From NCBI GenBank assembly GCA_002352105.1, contig DEHV01000020.1, positions 80,404-125,737 on the forward strand: a stretch of 45,334 nt of DNA, given 5' to 3'. Both the position numbers and the translations under genes were made by a program. The stretch's first letter is position 1. Every line of letters begins with the position of its first letter. The stretch is from Chitinophagaceae bacterium UBA2791. GTDB taxonomy: Bacteria > Bacteroidota > Bacteroidia > Chitinophagales > Chitinophagaceae. Below the pieces are notes generated by a model. It worked only from the letters and a program-made list of their open reading frames with translations. It was not told the origin of the DNA and searched no databases. Below, in pieces: positions 23,354 through 34,100 of this stretch.

Positions 23354-26292
23354 GATGTCTTCCGAGAGGAGGAGCGGGTGATAGCTTTATGCCTGGAGAG
23401 AATATACCTTACAACATATACGCCTTCCTTGATTTTTTTGAATCTAAACCCGTTTAGCTCCCGATATTCGTCTGATACCTGTATTTTTTTAAACGTTATC
23501 TGATCCAATACCTTACCGTTTAAATCCTCGAGCTGAACCTTTAAATCAACATCCTGATCTCCGTTGATAGAGTATACTACCGGCGTTATGCTATCGCCAG
23601 GTCCGTAAACGATATCTACGTTATTGCTGGCGGCCCAAATGGGTTGAAATGCCATTTTATTTGCGTAAAACGCAAGTTTAGGATGACCGGAATTATCTAT
23701 TAATGGTTTTTGATAGGTTCCCATATTCGCGCCTCCATGCAATGTGCACCAGGAGAAGCCATCGTACCCTGCCAATATTTGCTTTTTCATCGATTCCCAT
23801 GCAGAGAAAGCCTGCCATGCCTGGCTAGCCCTCCATTCCTTGGTAGATAGTCTACGGCCAATACTTCCTTCGTCGTATGCCCATTCGTATGATGGCAATA
23901 AATGCCAGGGTTTGCCTTTGCATAAACCCCAATTGGGCTGACCCGTTGACTCTTCGTGCTCGAAGTTAAAATATGCTTTATCTTTTGCCGCCAAGCAAGA
24001 CGCAGCCCACTCATTGGGGATGTTTCTGATCTTTGACCAATCATTTCCGTATCCCGCATAGGTATCCTGGTTGCCCCGGGTTACCATCTCCCCCATAATC
24101 TCGGGAACGCTTTGTATTTTGTTGCCTTGATAATCTATCGTACCCGCATAGTCGGCAATATGCATATGCCGCCAGAATGAGGTTGGCGAGATAAGGCGGC
24201 TGCTGTCAGCGCTATAAATGATCCCGCAGATCATCTTTAAATAATCGTTCGTTTCTGACAGACCATGTTCCTTGAATTTATTTGGATGGTTCGAGGCTTC
24301 CCACATCACAATAGACGGATGATTGTAAACTTGTTTCATATACTTCGGGTAGCCGTTAAAATCAACATTCCATGCTTCGCCCTCCCTTATCCAGGCCGGC
24401 GTCTGCCAAATCAAATAAATTCCCAACTGATCAGCCATTTCCGCAAAACGGGGATCATTGATCCCGTCGGCGGACTCTTTTTCAGAGTGGATATGCAGCC
24501 GAAGCATATTTCCCGACATTTTTTTTATAGAGATCAATTCTTCAACGATATCCCGATCGGCTGCGCATCTGCTGTTCTTCGAAATTGTTTCAAGGGGCAT
24601 TCTAAAACCCATAATTTGCGCGCCATTTAGCATTTCCCGTTTCCCATTGACATAAAAATCGCCGTTTTTCTGGGATAGCGTTCGTATCCCTGTAGTTGTT
24701 ACATAATCATCTATAGGATTGCCATCCTTATCTTTTAAAATAACCTCCACCTTGTATAAGCTGGGCGATCCGGCGCTCCAAAGGGTAGGATTCGGGACGG
24801 GAATGTCAAAGCTAAATTCATTTACAATATTCGGCTTCGCTTGAATATCGCTTTCAAAACTTGCCGTCTTGGCTCCTTGTTGCGGAAACCAGGGATAATA
24901 GTTTATCTCGACCTTGCCATGGAAGTATTCGGTTATATCGTTTTGAATATATATTTTATTTAGCTGTAGCGCCTCCGCTCCCAGGCTTTTCGTGCTTACC
25001 GCTAAACCCTTGATCATACATTTATTGCTCAACAATAAACTGGCGCGGCCTAAAAACCAACCAACGTAAGGATCAGATGGAGCATGAATGGACCGATTCC
25101 TAACTTTATTAGGCTTAACCCTGATCGCAATAAGGTTTACGCTGTTTTGCAGGAGATACGGCGTAATATCCAATTCAACAGGATGGCGATCGTCGACTAC
25201 CGCCGCAATCTGACCATTAACCCAAACCTCTCCGCCAGGGTCAATGGTCTCCAAACTAAGCGTAGCTCTTTCAAATGTTTCAAGATCAATCTTCTTACGA
25301 AGGTAATAGCTCTCATCTTTTTCCCTTATACCGCCATGCGCCGACGGCAGATCGACCTGTTTCCAATTATTATCATTAAACGTCAATTGTTGCCATCCCT
25401 TCACAGAGGGCTTTTCGTCAAAGCGCTCATCAAGAACAACAGATGAATAATAAGGCGTGTGCCTATCTTCAGAAACAGTATAGTTTAAAATAAGAAGATC
25501 GTCAACGCCAACTTTTTCCGTCGCCTTTAGCGATAGTTTGGTAATACGGTTGAGCATGGTATCGGACATAAGGATATAGTCCGCCAATTTCCTATCGCCA
25601 AGGATCAGATTAAAACGCTTTTGCGTAAAGTCGCCCTCAACCGACAGTTTTATCCAGTCGCCGGCGTTGATTTTCATTTTAATGGCTTTCCCGGCAGAAA
25701 TCAGGCTTAGCTCTTCGTGGCTAACATCTATAGCAATGGCCGATTTGCTATTGTCGCTAAAGGAGATTGAAAAGGAAGCATTTTTCTCAATTTTAATATT
25801 GGCGCTGGCTTCAAATCTCCAGGACAATGGATCAATTGTTCTTTCAATCAAAGCATCCTCAAGGAACATTGTATTGTTATCGATACTTACTCCCTTATGC
25901 GAGGCCCATTCTCTTAAGTTTCTTTGTGTAGAAAGCTCCTGTCCATCTTTGTAGCCATAACTTTTCCAGTCGTTCAAAAGAATAGATTTACGTATGGTCG
26001 TTATTGGCTGCTTTTTCAGGTTCTTCAAAACAGCGGCAATCTCATCATCCTCCACAACCCGTTGGTCCAGATCGGGGTTTCCAAAAAAGCGGGCTCCGTA
26101 ATACGCATAATCATTCAAAAACCTTACGCGTTGATCAGTCGTCATCCATTCGGTCTCGCCTTTGAAATCTGTCTCTCCATTTGCTTTTTGATCATTGGTA
26201 AAATATCGCACCTCAAATGTATTGGATAGCGTTTGCGCCTCCATATTAATGTTCAACAATATCAATAGAAATTGCGCCAAAATGACTTTCAT
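23350..26292 (-). CDS. Family-2 glycoside hydrolase-like protein with extra N-terminal domain
   Basis: Start ATG 26292 gives about 980 residues; a TTG three codons earlier is less likely. Numbers here count from that TTG. A signal peptide (MKVILAQFLLILLNIN core) is followed by about 250 residues not typical of GH2: first a conserved RYFTNDQKANGETDFKG-type segment, then a LamG-like beta-sandwich. GH2 domains follow: jelly-roll about 300-430 (YLRKKIDLE, WVNGQIAAV), immunoglobulin-like about 430-540 and TIM barrel about 540-890. The expected Asn-Glu acid/base site is at WEASNHP (667-673), with His in place of the Glu. The candidate nucleophile region is FEHEES (780-785). This may be a non-canonical or inactive GH2. 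Last gene of the minus-strand PUL operon. Confidence 0.85.
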   Translation of the reverse strand: MKVILAQFLLILLNINMEAQTLSNTFEVRYFTNDQKANGETDFKGETEWMTTDQRVRFLNDYAYYGARFFGNPDLDQRVVEDDEIAAVLKNLKKQPITTIRKSILLNDWKSYGYKDGQELSTQRNLREWASHKGVSIDNNTMFLEDALIERTIDPLSWRFEASANIKIEKNASFSISFSDNSKSAIAIDVSHEELSLISAGKAIKMKINAGDWIKLSVEGDFTQKRFNLILGDRKLADYILMSDTMLNRITKLSLKATEKVGVDDLLILNYTVSEDRHTPYYSSVVLDERFDEKPSVKGWQQLTFNDNNWKQVDLPSAHGGIREKDESYYLRKKIDLETFERATLSLETIDPGGEVWVNGQIAAVVDDRHPVELDITPYLLQNSVNLIAIRVKPNKVRNRSIHAPSDPYVGWFLGRASLLLSNKCMIKGLAVSTKSLGAEALQLNKIYIQNDITEYFHGKVEINYYPWFPQQGAKTASFESDIQAKPNIVNEFSFDIPVPNPTLWSAGSPSLYKVEVILKDKDGNPIDDYVTTTGIRTLSQKNGDFYVNGKREMLNGAQIMGFRMPLETISKNSRCAADRDIVEELISIKKMSGNMLRLHIHSEKESADGINDPRFAEMADQLGIYLIWQTPAWIREGEAWNVDFNGYPKYMKQVYNHPSIVMWEASNHPNKFKEHGLSETNDYLKMICGIIYSADSSRLISPTSFWRHMHIADYAGTIDYQGNKIQSVPEIMGEMVTRGNQDTYAGYGNDWSKIRNIPNEWAASCLAAKDKAYFNFEHEESTGQPNWGLCKGKPWHLLPSYEWAYDEGSIGRRLSTKEWRASQAWQAFSAWESMKKQILAGYDGFSWCTLHGGANMGTYQKPLIDNSGHPKLAFYANKMAFQPIWAASNNVDIVYGPGDSITPVVYSINGDQDVDLKVQLEDLNGKVLDQITFKKIQVSDEYRELNGFRFKKIKEGVYVVRYILSRHKAITRSSSRKTS

Positions 26293-26381
26293 ATTCAACA
26301 ACTATAGTTTATTAACGATCAACGCGCCAAACGAATTCCAGGCAGACTGAATCCGGAATAGAAGACGCTTTACTATCAGGC

Positions 26382-26418
26382 GCTAGTTAAGACAAAACCT
26401 GCGGTTGTCTTAACTAGC
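26382..26418. repeat. Perfect 14-bp inverted repeat between the two GH2 genes
   Basis: GCTAGTTAAGACAA at 26382-26395 is the exact reverse complement of TTGTCTTAACTAGC at 26405-26418, with a 9-base loop. It begins six bases after the stop of the exo-glucosaminidase-like gene on the minus strand. The hairpin has no T-run behind it on that strand, so it resembles an mRNA-stabilising or attenuating hairpin more than a classical terminator. Confidence 0.85.
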
Positions 26419-26423
26419 ATTTC

Positions 26424-29400
26424 TTACTCTCCTATTGGAAAAAACCGGTCTTCTGTTCCCATTACCGTTCTTGGAGGAAGATCGCCCGCCTTAACCTGAT
26501 AAGTCCCGAATTCGTGTATCTTTACATAAGGCCAGATCAGCGTCTTGCTTTCACCCGGGGCCAACGAAATATGCTGATATCCTTCTACTTGTCCATTAAT
26601 ATAGAGATATACCCTGTCCTTCAGAATGCTTTTACCCGATCTGGCCTCATTGGTTACCTTGACGCTGACAATAAAATTCCTCCCTGTACCTACGCTATCA
26701 GGCGCTACAAACTCGCTATATTTCAACTGCGGGGTTACATCGGAGGCGCCGTTATCCAAAGCATACTCCCTAGGCTTGATATTCCAGCCCTCTACCATAA
26801 AATGAGGCTTTTCTCCAGCCAAAAGAGAACTATCAAAACTAACCGTAGCAGTATAGCTTTGATTTGGCAGCAAACTGAAATAATTGGCGCTCCAGTATGC
26901 CGGCAACACTTCTTCGCCATGCAATCCCTTTAAGATAGCGGGATGAACCATGAACGCCAGTTCGTTTGACTGGTTTTCAAATACAATGCTGGCTATAATT
27001 TGTTTTCCCTTACTTTCAATAGTAGAAGTCGCCTTAAGATCTACCGTCTTAAGGGCCCTTAAAGCGCTAAAATTTCTTTCAGCATCCGCCTTAACAGATA
27101 ACCAGTAAAAATTCCGGCTGATCAGATCTCCTGCCTTGTCGGTCAGTTCAAGATATAGATAATAGATTGGCGTAAGTCCATTTATCGGCGGTATCTTAAA
27201 AGCCATTTCCGATCCGTCAGATAATATATCGAGCGAGCCCGACTTTTGAAACCTGACAGATAGATCCATATTGTATACGGTCGCTTTTACTTGCAGATCA
27301 TTAAACGGCTTATAAAAGCTGTTTACCACATAGATGGAACTATCGTCATACGAATATTGCACATGCAGCGGCTCGCAGGCAACCTGGGCGCCAAAGAATG
27401 ACCCATTCGGTCGCAAATAATAATCATAGAACTGAAAACAGAGCGAAGGCCATCCGGCATTGTACCGGTATTTCAAGGTGCCGCTGGTCAAATATTTACT
27501 TCGGGCAACGGCTTCATAAACAGCCCGGTTGGATTCATATTGCCATGCCTGAGAAGATAAACTATACTCTTCAAGAGAATGAGGCTTTCCATATCTGTCA
27601 TATAGAGCCTGCCTGCTTTTTTCAAACATGCCCGGCCATAACCGGATGTCCCATGAGCCGCTGATAGGCCAGAGATCGTGTTTGGGCATCATTGCCCGCA
27701 TACTTTCTATGGGCGCTATCTGTTCGCCTCCGACTCCGCCGGATTCCCAGTTCATTCCTTCCATTTTCTCGTACCAGGCAGAAGGAGGATCCTCTCTATC
27801 CGGTCTTTCGCTATAACCGGTATACCCAATGATATTACTGATACGGTTTGGCATCACCGTTATATAAGGAGTTCCTTTATGATAGGTTTCAACGACGTCA
27901 ATATATTGGCGCTCGATCTCCCTAGGGGGATAGTTATCGCTTCCAAGCGCCCAGTTGACGAGGCTTGGATGATTACGCAACCGAACCACCTGATCGCGCA
28001 GGCTGGATACGGCAACCTCTGCGGTATGCCTGGTCCATTTATCCCATTCCTCCCAGATCGAGCAGCAATTCAATCCATTAAATATCATGATGCCATGCTT
28101 GTCAGCCAAATCGAAAAAGTAGTCTGAACCCCAGAAGCTTTCAAGCCTAAGCGTATTCAGGTTCATATTCTTTGCGTAGAGTATCGCCGCTTCCTCCTCT
28201 GCCGGCGTGGTTTCCATCATCATATTCTCTGTCCAGTCGCCTCCCCTGATAAGAATACGCTTCCCATTAATCAAATGCACCAGGACCTTTTTCTGGGTGC
28301 GCGGGCCTTCTTCATTCTTGTCGGCGCCGGCGCTTTGTCCGATCATTGGCACATCCTCAGGATAAGGATCAAGCGTTGTAGATACCTCCCGAATACCGAA
28401 CCTTACCGTATCTCTTTCCGAAACCAGGCCCGACTTGCTCTTCACCTCAAAAACCAACTCATACAGGTTCTGCTCGCCTACATGGACGGGCCACCACAAT
28501 TTCGGATCCCGGACTTCCAGGCGCTTTGAAAACCGGATTTCGCCTCCCTTTTTCAGATTTATTTTCTGCGAGAAACTAATCTTCTCATTACCGCCCGCAG
28601 AAGTTCCGCCCTCGTTGATATTATTTACCTGGGTAATTGTCCCGACGACAACTCCAGCCTCGTTCTTCGACGCTTTGTTGATCAGCGAGGCCGTTATCGT
28701 GAGTTCAGCTTTGTCCAATGCCGGCAAGTTCAATTTCGTGCTGACATAGGTATCCCTAATATGAATAGCTCCTCCGGATTTAATTTTTACATCATACCAG
28801 ATACCTGCATCGTTATCCGGAGGAAGACGCGTCCCTTGCATCCATCTGATAGAAGGATCGTTTCCTGTAGGCGGAACTATTTCTAAGGCGATCGCATTTC
28901 GCTTGCCCGGAGTCGCATACTGCGTAATATCAAGCTCAAATAAACGGAATGTCCCTTCGATTTTTGTAGTGTCGGCCAACAATCTTCCATTGATCCAAAT
29001 GTTTGCTTTGTAATTGATGCTGTGAAGAAGGAGGTATATATTCTGCCCCTCGTAGTCGCTGGGAACATCGAATTCTGACCGGTACCACCAGCGCGCTTTA
29101 AAGGGACTGTCGTCCGGCATCTCTAGCCTGTAACCATGGCGGTAGCCCGGGATTTGCATGAGATTGGTTCCGTAGTACGGATCAGGATACACGCCATTTT
29201 TTACAAGAGCCGCCAAAACAGTCGTAGCGCCTGTGAATGGATACCATCCTGAATCATCATAGTTAACTGACGAAATTGTATTTCCATCTCCCTTTATATG
29301 ATATCCTGATTGAATCGTCCATTCCTGTATGGTGAGTTGTGAAAAAACACCTTGGTTTGATATGAATAAAATCGAAAGACAGAAAATTGCTCCTGAAAAA

Positions 29401-29426
29401 AAAGACTTCGTTTTAGTGTGTTTCAT
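26424..29426 (-). CDS. Family-2 glycoside hydrolase, exo-beta-glucosaminidase-like
   Basis: A 1000-residue exported enzyme with signal peptide at about 1-30. The N-terminal region VLAALVKNGVYPDPYYGTNL then DSPFKARWWYRSEFDVP is characteristic of the exo-beta-D-glucosaminidase/plant-type endo-beta-mannosidase branch of GH2. Jelly-roll domain about 35-215, immunoglobulin-like 225-350, TIM barrel about 370-680, C-terminal beta domains 680-1000. The acid/base position is WALGSDN (492-498) with Asp497, as in the exochitosanase subfamily, where an Asp replaces the usual Glu. The nucleophile candidate is Glu561 in NWESGG. LEEYSLSSQAWQYES (617-631) is another subfamily segment. Likely substrate end groups are glucosamine or mannose-type. 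It follows susD by 11 bases. Confidence 0.88.
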   Translation of the reverse strand: MKHTKTKSFFSGAIFCLSILFISNQGVFSQLTIQEWTIQSGYHIKGDGNTISSVNYDDSGWYPFTGATTVLAALVKNGVYPDPYYGTNLMQIPGYRHGYRLEMPDDSPFKARWWYRSEFDVPSDYEGQNIYLLLHSINYKANIWINGRLLADTTKIEGTFRLFELDITQYATPGKRNAIALEIVPPTGNDPSIRWMQGTRLPPDNDAGIWYDVKIKSGGAIHIRDTYVSTKLNLPALDKAELTITASLINKASKNEAGVVVGTITQVNNINEGGTSAGGNEKISFSQKINLKKGGEIRFSKRLEVRDPKLWWPVHVGEQNLYELVFEVKSKSGLVSERDTVRFGIREVSTTLDPYPEDVPMIGQSAGADKNEEGPRTQKKVLVHLINGKRILIRGGDWTENMMMETTPAEEEAAILYAKNMNLNTLRLESFWGSDYFFDLADKHGIMIFNGLNCCSIWEEWDKWTRHTAEVAVSSLRDQVVRLRNHPSLVNWALGSDNYPPREIERQYIDVVETYHKGTPYITVMPNRISNIIGYTGYSERPDREDPPSAWYEKMEGMNWESGGVGGEQIAPIESMRAMMPKHDLWPISGSWDIRLWPGMFEKSRQALYDRYGKPHSLEEYSLSSQAWQYESNRAVYEAVARSKYLTSGTLKYRYNAGWPSLCFQFYDYYLRPNGSFFGAQVACEPLHVQYSYDDSSIYVVNSFYKPFNDLQVKATVYNMDLSVRFQKSGSLDILSDGSEMAFKIPPINGLTPIYYLYLELTDKAGDLISRNFYWLSVKADAERNFSALRALKTVDLKATSTIESKGKQIIASIVFENQSNELAFMVHPAILKGLHGEEVLPAYWSANYFSLLPNQSYTATVSFDSSLLAGEKPHFMVEGWNIKPREYALDNGASDVTPQLKYSEFVAPDSVGTGRNFIVSVKVTNEARSGKSILKDRVYLYINGQVEGYQHISLAPGESKTLIWPYVKIHEFGTYQVKAGDLPPRTVMGTEDRFFPIGE

Positions 29427-29437
29427 AATATGATCAT

Positions 29438-31087
29438 CTAATAGCCCGGGTTTTGTACTAATTGCGTATTCTTATTCATTTCGTATGTAGGTACGGGAAA
29501 CAGGTAGTGCGCTTCGGTAAATCTTCTTTCCTGTATTTGAATATAGGAATAAGTGAGCGTACCGTCGCCAGCTTTATCAATATGCACCCCTATCAATGGC
29601 TTGCTCTCCGTATCCATTGCAATTTTCCACCTGCGCACATCAAAAAAACGATGCCCTTCGAAACAAAGCTCAATCTCGCGTTCATGTTGAATAGCTTTAA
29701 GCAAGTCGGGCCCTGAAACGGAGATCGCAGGCATTTGTACGCTGGGTCTGTCGCGGATCAAATTCACGTATGTACGCGCATCTACTTCATTTCCCAGCTG
29801 ATATTGCGCTTCCGCATAATTCAGGTAGATCTCGGCAAGCCTGAAGATGATCCAGCTTTGGTTTGACCCTAAATTTTCATCTATTGGCTGGCTCTCATCA
29901 GCGTATTTCCGCCAATTATAGCCTACTACGCTTGCATTCCAATTCTCTATTGAACTTTGGGGGCTGTCATATCCTCCTTCGAAGGATTCATAAGCCCTGC
30001 CTCTGAAAGGAGCGCCATTAAAAAGGATATCGGCATAGAATCGAGGATCTCTATTATCGTATGGATTGGCGGGATCATATCCCGATCCGGCCTCCGAGAT
30101 CATCCGGCCATTCTTCATTTCGAACTGATCTACCAGGTGTTGGGACGGCGCATAAGCCGACCAGCCGTGATAGCCATTCGGTCCGATATACACATTTAAT
30201 CTATGTTCGAACCGATCAAAAAAATCGTTCCTGGTATTGTTTACATTATAAGATAAGATAATTTCCGGGTTAAATTTCTCCAGGAAGATCTGTCCATACT
30301 CTCCCTGGTAAAGCGAATAGACGCCCAAATTAATTAACTCTTCCGCCGCGTCAGACGCCGCCTTCCATTTATTTTGATCATTTGTTGGATTATTTAAAGG
30401 GCTGGCCGCATAAAGCAATGCGCGTGATTTCAAGGCCATAGCGGCGCCTTTGGTTATTCTGCCGATATCGTTTCCCGTATAGCTCAGCGGCAATGCGGCT
30501 ATTGCTTTATCCAACTCATCTACCACGAATTTTATACAGTCGTCATACGTATTACGAGGAACCATATAATCAGTATCCGCCAAAGTATACACTTTTGTAA
30601 TAAGCGGAACTCCCCCATATCTTGTCGTCAGATCAAAATAGCACCAGGCGCGAATGAACGTCATTTCGCCTGTCAGGCGTTTTTTGATCTCCGGATCTCC
30701 CTCTACTGCATCTATATTCTCAAAAAATGTATTGCAACTCCGGATGAAATCATAATAAGGCTGCCAGACGTCCATGGAAAGATTGTCGGGCGTTATCTCC
30801 CCAAGATTCCATTTTTTTGCGCTCTCGTAATTGAACTGCGCATACCCCTCGCTGGAAGCTCCTGAGAGAGGAACGGCGCTAGGTATAGCTCTGCCTCTTT
30901 CAATAGAAGGTAAAGCCCTGTACTTGGAGTTGACAAATGTTTGCACCAAATTTATATTTGTCCATACATCCGACTCGGAATAGGCATTTAATGATTTTCT
31001 GTTTAAAAAATCCTTCTTACACGAGCTGCCATTCACCGCGAATATGCCCAGGCAAACATATAGTAAGATGTTTATATTTTTTTTCAT
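29438..31087 (-). CDS. SusD/RagB-family nutrient-binding outer-membrane lipoprotein
   Basis: A 549-residue lipoprotein. Lipobox NGSSC with Cys23 followed by KKDFLNRKSL, the standard SusD opening. TPR-like helical core includes IRSCNTFFENID, LTGEMTFIRAWCYFDLTTRYGGVPL (an RAxxYF-GGVPL family landmark) and ALKSRALLYAASPLNN. The C-terminal part contains IFRLAEIYLNYAEAQYQLG and EREIELCFEGHRFFDVRRWK, the RagB/SusD C-terminal landmark. SusD lids the SusC channel and captures glycans at the surface. It follows susC by 16 bases and precedes the GH2 gene by 11, so it is in the same operon. Confidence 0.95.
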   Translation of the reverse strand: MKKNINILLYVCLGIFAVNGSSCKKDFLNRKSLNAYSESDVWTNINLVQTFVNSKYRALPSIERGRAIPSAVPLSGASSEGYAQFNYESAKKWNLGEITPDNLSMDVWQPYYDFIRSCNTFFENIDAVEGDPEIKKRLTGEMTFIRAWCYFDLTTRYGGVPLITKVYTLADTDYMVPRNTYDDCIKFVVDELDKAIAALPLSYTGNDIGRITKGAAMALKSRALLYAASPLNNPTNDQNKWKAASDAAEELINLGVYSLYQGEYGQIFLEKFNPEIILSYNVNNTRNDFFDRFEHRLNVYIGPNGYHGWSAYAPSQHLVDQFEMKNGRMISEAGSGYDPANPYDNRDPRFYADILFNGAPFRGRAYESFEGGYDSPQSSIENWNASVVGYNWRKYADESQPIDENLGSNQSWIIFRLAEIYLNYAEAQYQLGNEVDARTYVNLIRDRPSVQMPAISVSGPDLLKAIQHEREIELCFEGHRFFDVRRWKIAMDTESKPLIGVHIDKAGDGTLTYSYIQIQERRFTEAHYLFPVPTYEMNKNTQLVQNPGY

Positions 31088-31103
31088 TGTATCTGGTTTT
31101 CAA

Positions 31104-34100
31104 TTATAAAGAAATGCGAACGCCTGCATTATATATTCTTGTCTGCGGGTAATAGCCTCCGTTTGAGACGCTCAGTTCCGGATCATAGTCCTTTATTTTA
31201 CTAATTGTAAATAAATTGAATGCGCTCAAATACATCTCTATATTCTGAACATTGAATCGAGAAAGGGTCTGCGTAGGAAAATTATAGGATAACTCTACTG
31301 TCTTCAGACGTATAAATGAGGCGTCTCTAAGCCAGAAATCAGATTCCAGCGTGTTAAAATTATCATTGGGAGCAAACGAAGCGGGCATCTTTCCATCGGT
31401 ATTGGCTGCTGTCCAGCGATCATCATACATCCATCTAGGCAACGTCAAAGGGTTAAAGGTAGGCCTGATGACCTGTTTGGCTTTCGATTGTCCCTGCCAC
31501 AACAAGTTTAAGCCAATCCCCTTATACCTTACGCCCATGGGCGCTCCAAATATATTTAATGGAGTAGCGCTCTCGTAAATCCTTATTTGATCATTAGAGG
31601 TGATCTTTCCGTCTCCGTTCAAATCAATATATTTAATGTCGCCCGGTCGGACGCCCGCTAAATGGGCCGACCGGTCTATTTCGGCCTGGGAACGGTATAT
31701 GCCGTCGGTTTTATACAGCAGCCAGGAATCCATCCGATGGCCCTGCGCCTTTTGCCAATCAGGAACGCCGGCTGCCTCATCGATGAAATCAATTTTATTC
31801 TGAGTATGCGTGAAATTCAGGCCGATGTTATAGGTTAAATAACCGCCAAGCTTTCCCCTGTGAAATAGTTCCAGTTCAAAACCATTACTGCTTACTTTCC
31901 CAATGTTTTCTGCCGGCAGATTAGCGCTGCTAAGTCCCGTACTTGTAGGTATGGATGCATTCCGGGAAACCAAGATATTGTTCCTCTTTGAAAAGAAATA
32001 GTCCGCGTTTACATTTAGCGCCCCTCCCCATAAGGAAGCCTCTATTCCCAGGTTTTTGGTATCTGAAACCTCCCAGGTTACAAAAGGATTAGGCACCACG
32101 CCAAGAGACAGACCGGGAACGCGATCAAGATTAGCTCCGAAATAATAGCCCGCATCCCTGTTGTACTGAAGTTGGGATTGATAGGGAGATATTTTGTCGT
32201 TGCCCAATCGCGCCCATGACGCTCTCAACTTCAGCTGATTAATGAATGAAACATTGTTTTTGAAAAAGGACTCTTCTGAGATCCGCCATCCTAATGAAAC
32301 TCCCGGGAATGTGCCCCATTGCCGGCCTACCGGAAAATTAAAAGATCCATCGTAACGCAATATGACTTCCGCAAGATACCTTTCATCGAAATTATACGTT
32401 ATTCGTCCAAAAACATTCTGACGGGCAGATTGAAAGGCGGTACCGGAGTTATTCAACCCCGTATTGCCCCCTAAAGATATCTGGTCAATCTGATTGGTAA
32501 GGTATCCGGTCCTGTAGGCGCTTATGCCTTCGTCAAAACCCTCGCTTTGCTCATAGGCGATAAACGCCCCTACCTTATGTTGATTGAAAGAACGATCATA
32601 CCCCAGTTTTATATTGTACGTAGCGAGTTTGTAATTCCTGAATGATTCAGTAAGATTGATCGGCCCCAGGTTATTGCGGTAGTTTATATAAAGGTCCGTG
32701 TTCTTATCATATCTGTACGAATCCCAATTGTCGTTAAGCAGTTTCTCATTATTAAACTGAAAGTTATAACCGGCAAAGCCGCTAAGAGAGAGCCCCTCGG
32801 TTATGGACGGTAATTTCAAGTCAAATACGATCCGCGACTGAAGGAAATAATCTTTTACCTTTCTAAATCCTGATGCGCCTGACGCAAGCAACACAGGATT
32901 CCGGCCGGCTTCTACCCCTGCTCCCGGCAGGCCATTCGGATAAAAATCGGGTAGCGTAGGGAATGTGCCGTAGGTATATGAAAAAAGCTCTGCTCCGCTG
33001 ACGTTCGAATAGCGACGATCTTCTATTCTGCCTGCGATATCGAGCGAGATCTTAAAATTTTTGTGTATGTTGGCGTCTAAGTTGGACCGCAAATTATACT
33101 GATTGTAGTTAGTAGCCGAATTGCGAAAGATCCCATCCTGGTATAAATATCCTCCGGATACAAAATAGGATACCTTTTCGCTGCCTCCCCTTAATGAAAG
33201 CGAATGACGGGTTTGAGGACTTAGGTCTTTAAGAATAGCGTTAAGCCAATTCGTGTTGGGATAATTCACCAGGTCGTCGCCATCTTTATAATGCTGTATC
33301 TGTTCTTCGGTAAATTCAGCCGGCAAACCTGTTCTGGCATTTAGCTCGTTCTTATAGGTAGCATACTCCCACGCGTTTATTAATTCTGGCAAACGCGTTG
33401 GCTGTGTCAGGCTATAATTTCCGTCATAGGTTATTAGCGGATCGCCTGTTTTTCCCCTCTTGGTTGTTACTAAGATCACGCCATTGGCAGCCTGCGCCCC
33501 ATAAATTGCCGCTGATGCATCTTTCAAAACAGTTACGCTTTCAATATCTTCCGGATTTAGCCTGTCGAAACTCCCCGCGTTAGCAATCCCATCAATGACA
33601 ATCAAAGGACTGTTATCATTCAACGTTCCTTTGCCGCGTATAAATATCTGCGAAGCATCCCGCCCTGGCTCTCCTGAACGGTTATTGATAATGACGCCGG
33701 GAATACGCCCGGCAATCGAATTTGAAAGATTGGCAGCGGGATTCTGTTTTATATCGACCCCTTTTACCACTGAAATTGCTCCGGTTACATCAACCTTTTT
33801 TTGGACGCCATACCCCACCACTACAACGTCGGCAAATCCGTCAATCGATTCGACAAGCGCTATTTTAAACATAGTCTGTCCGCCGCTCTTGACCACCTGC
33901 CGCTCATAACCTATATAGGAGAACTCAAGCTCAATAGGAAGCTGATCATCCGATACGGTCAACTGAAACATGCCGTCGGAACCTGTGATCGTTCCCTTGT
34001 TTGTGCCCACAATGCCTACGCTAACTCCTTCCAAAGGCTCGCCCTTACTATTTGTCACCAATCCTTTCAATTCAACAGGCGGCGGAATCGCAATAGTTTT

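Noticed and set aside
26299..26331. Promoter TTTG-N21-TATAGTTG before the last GH2 gene (minus strand)
   Set aside because: It would start transcription about at the ATG itself, and the -7 box has a mismatch, so it is likely a chance match.
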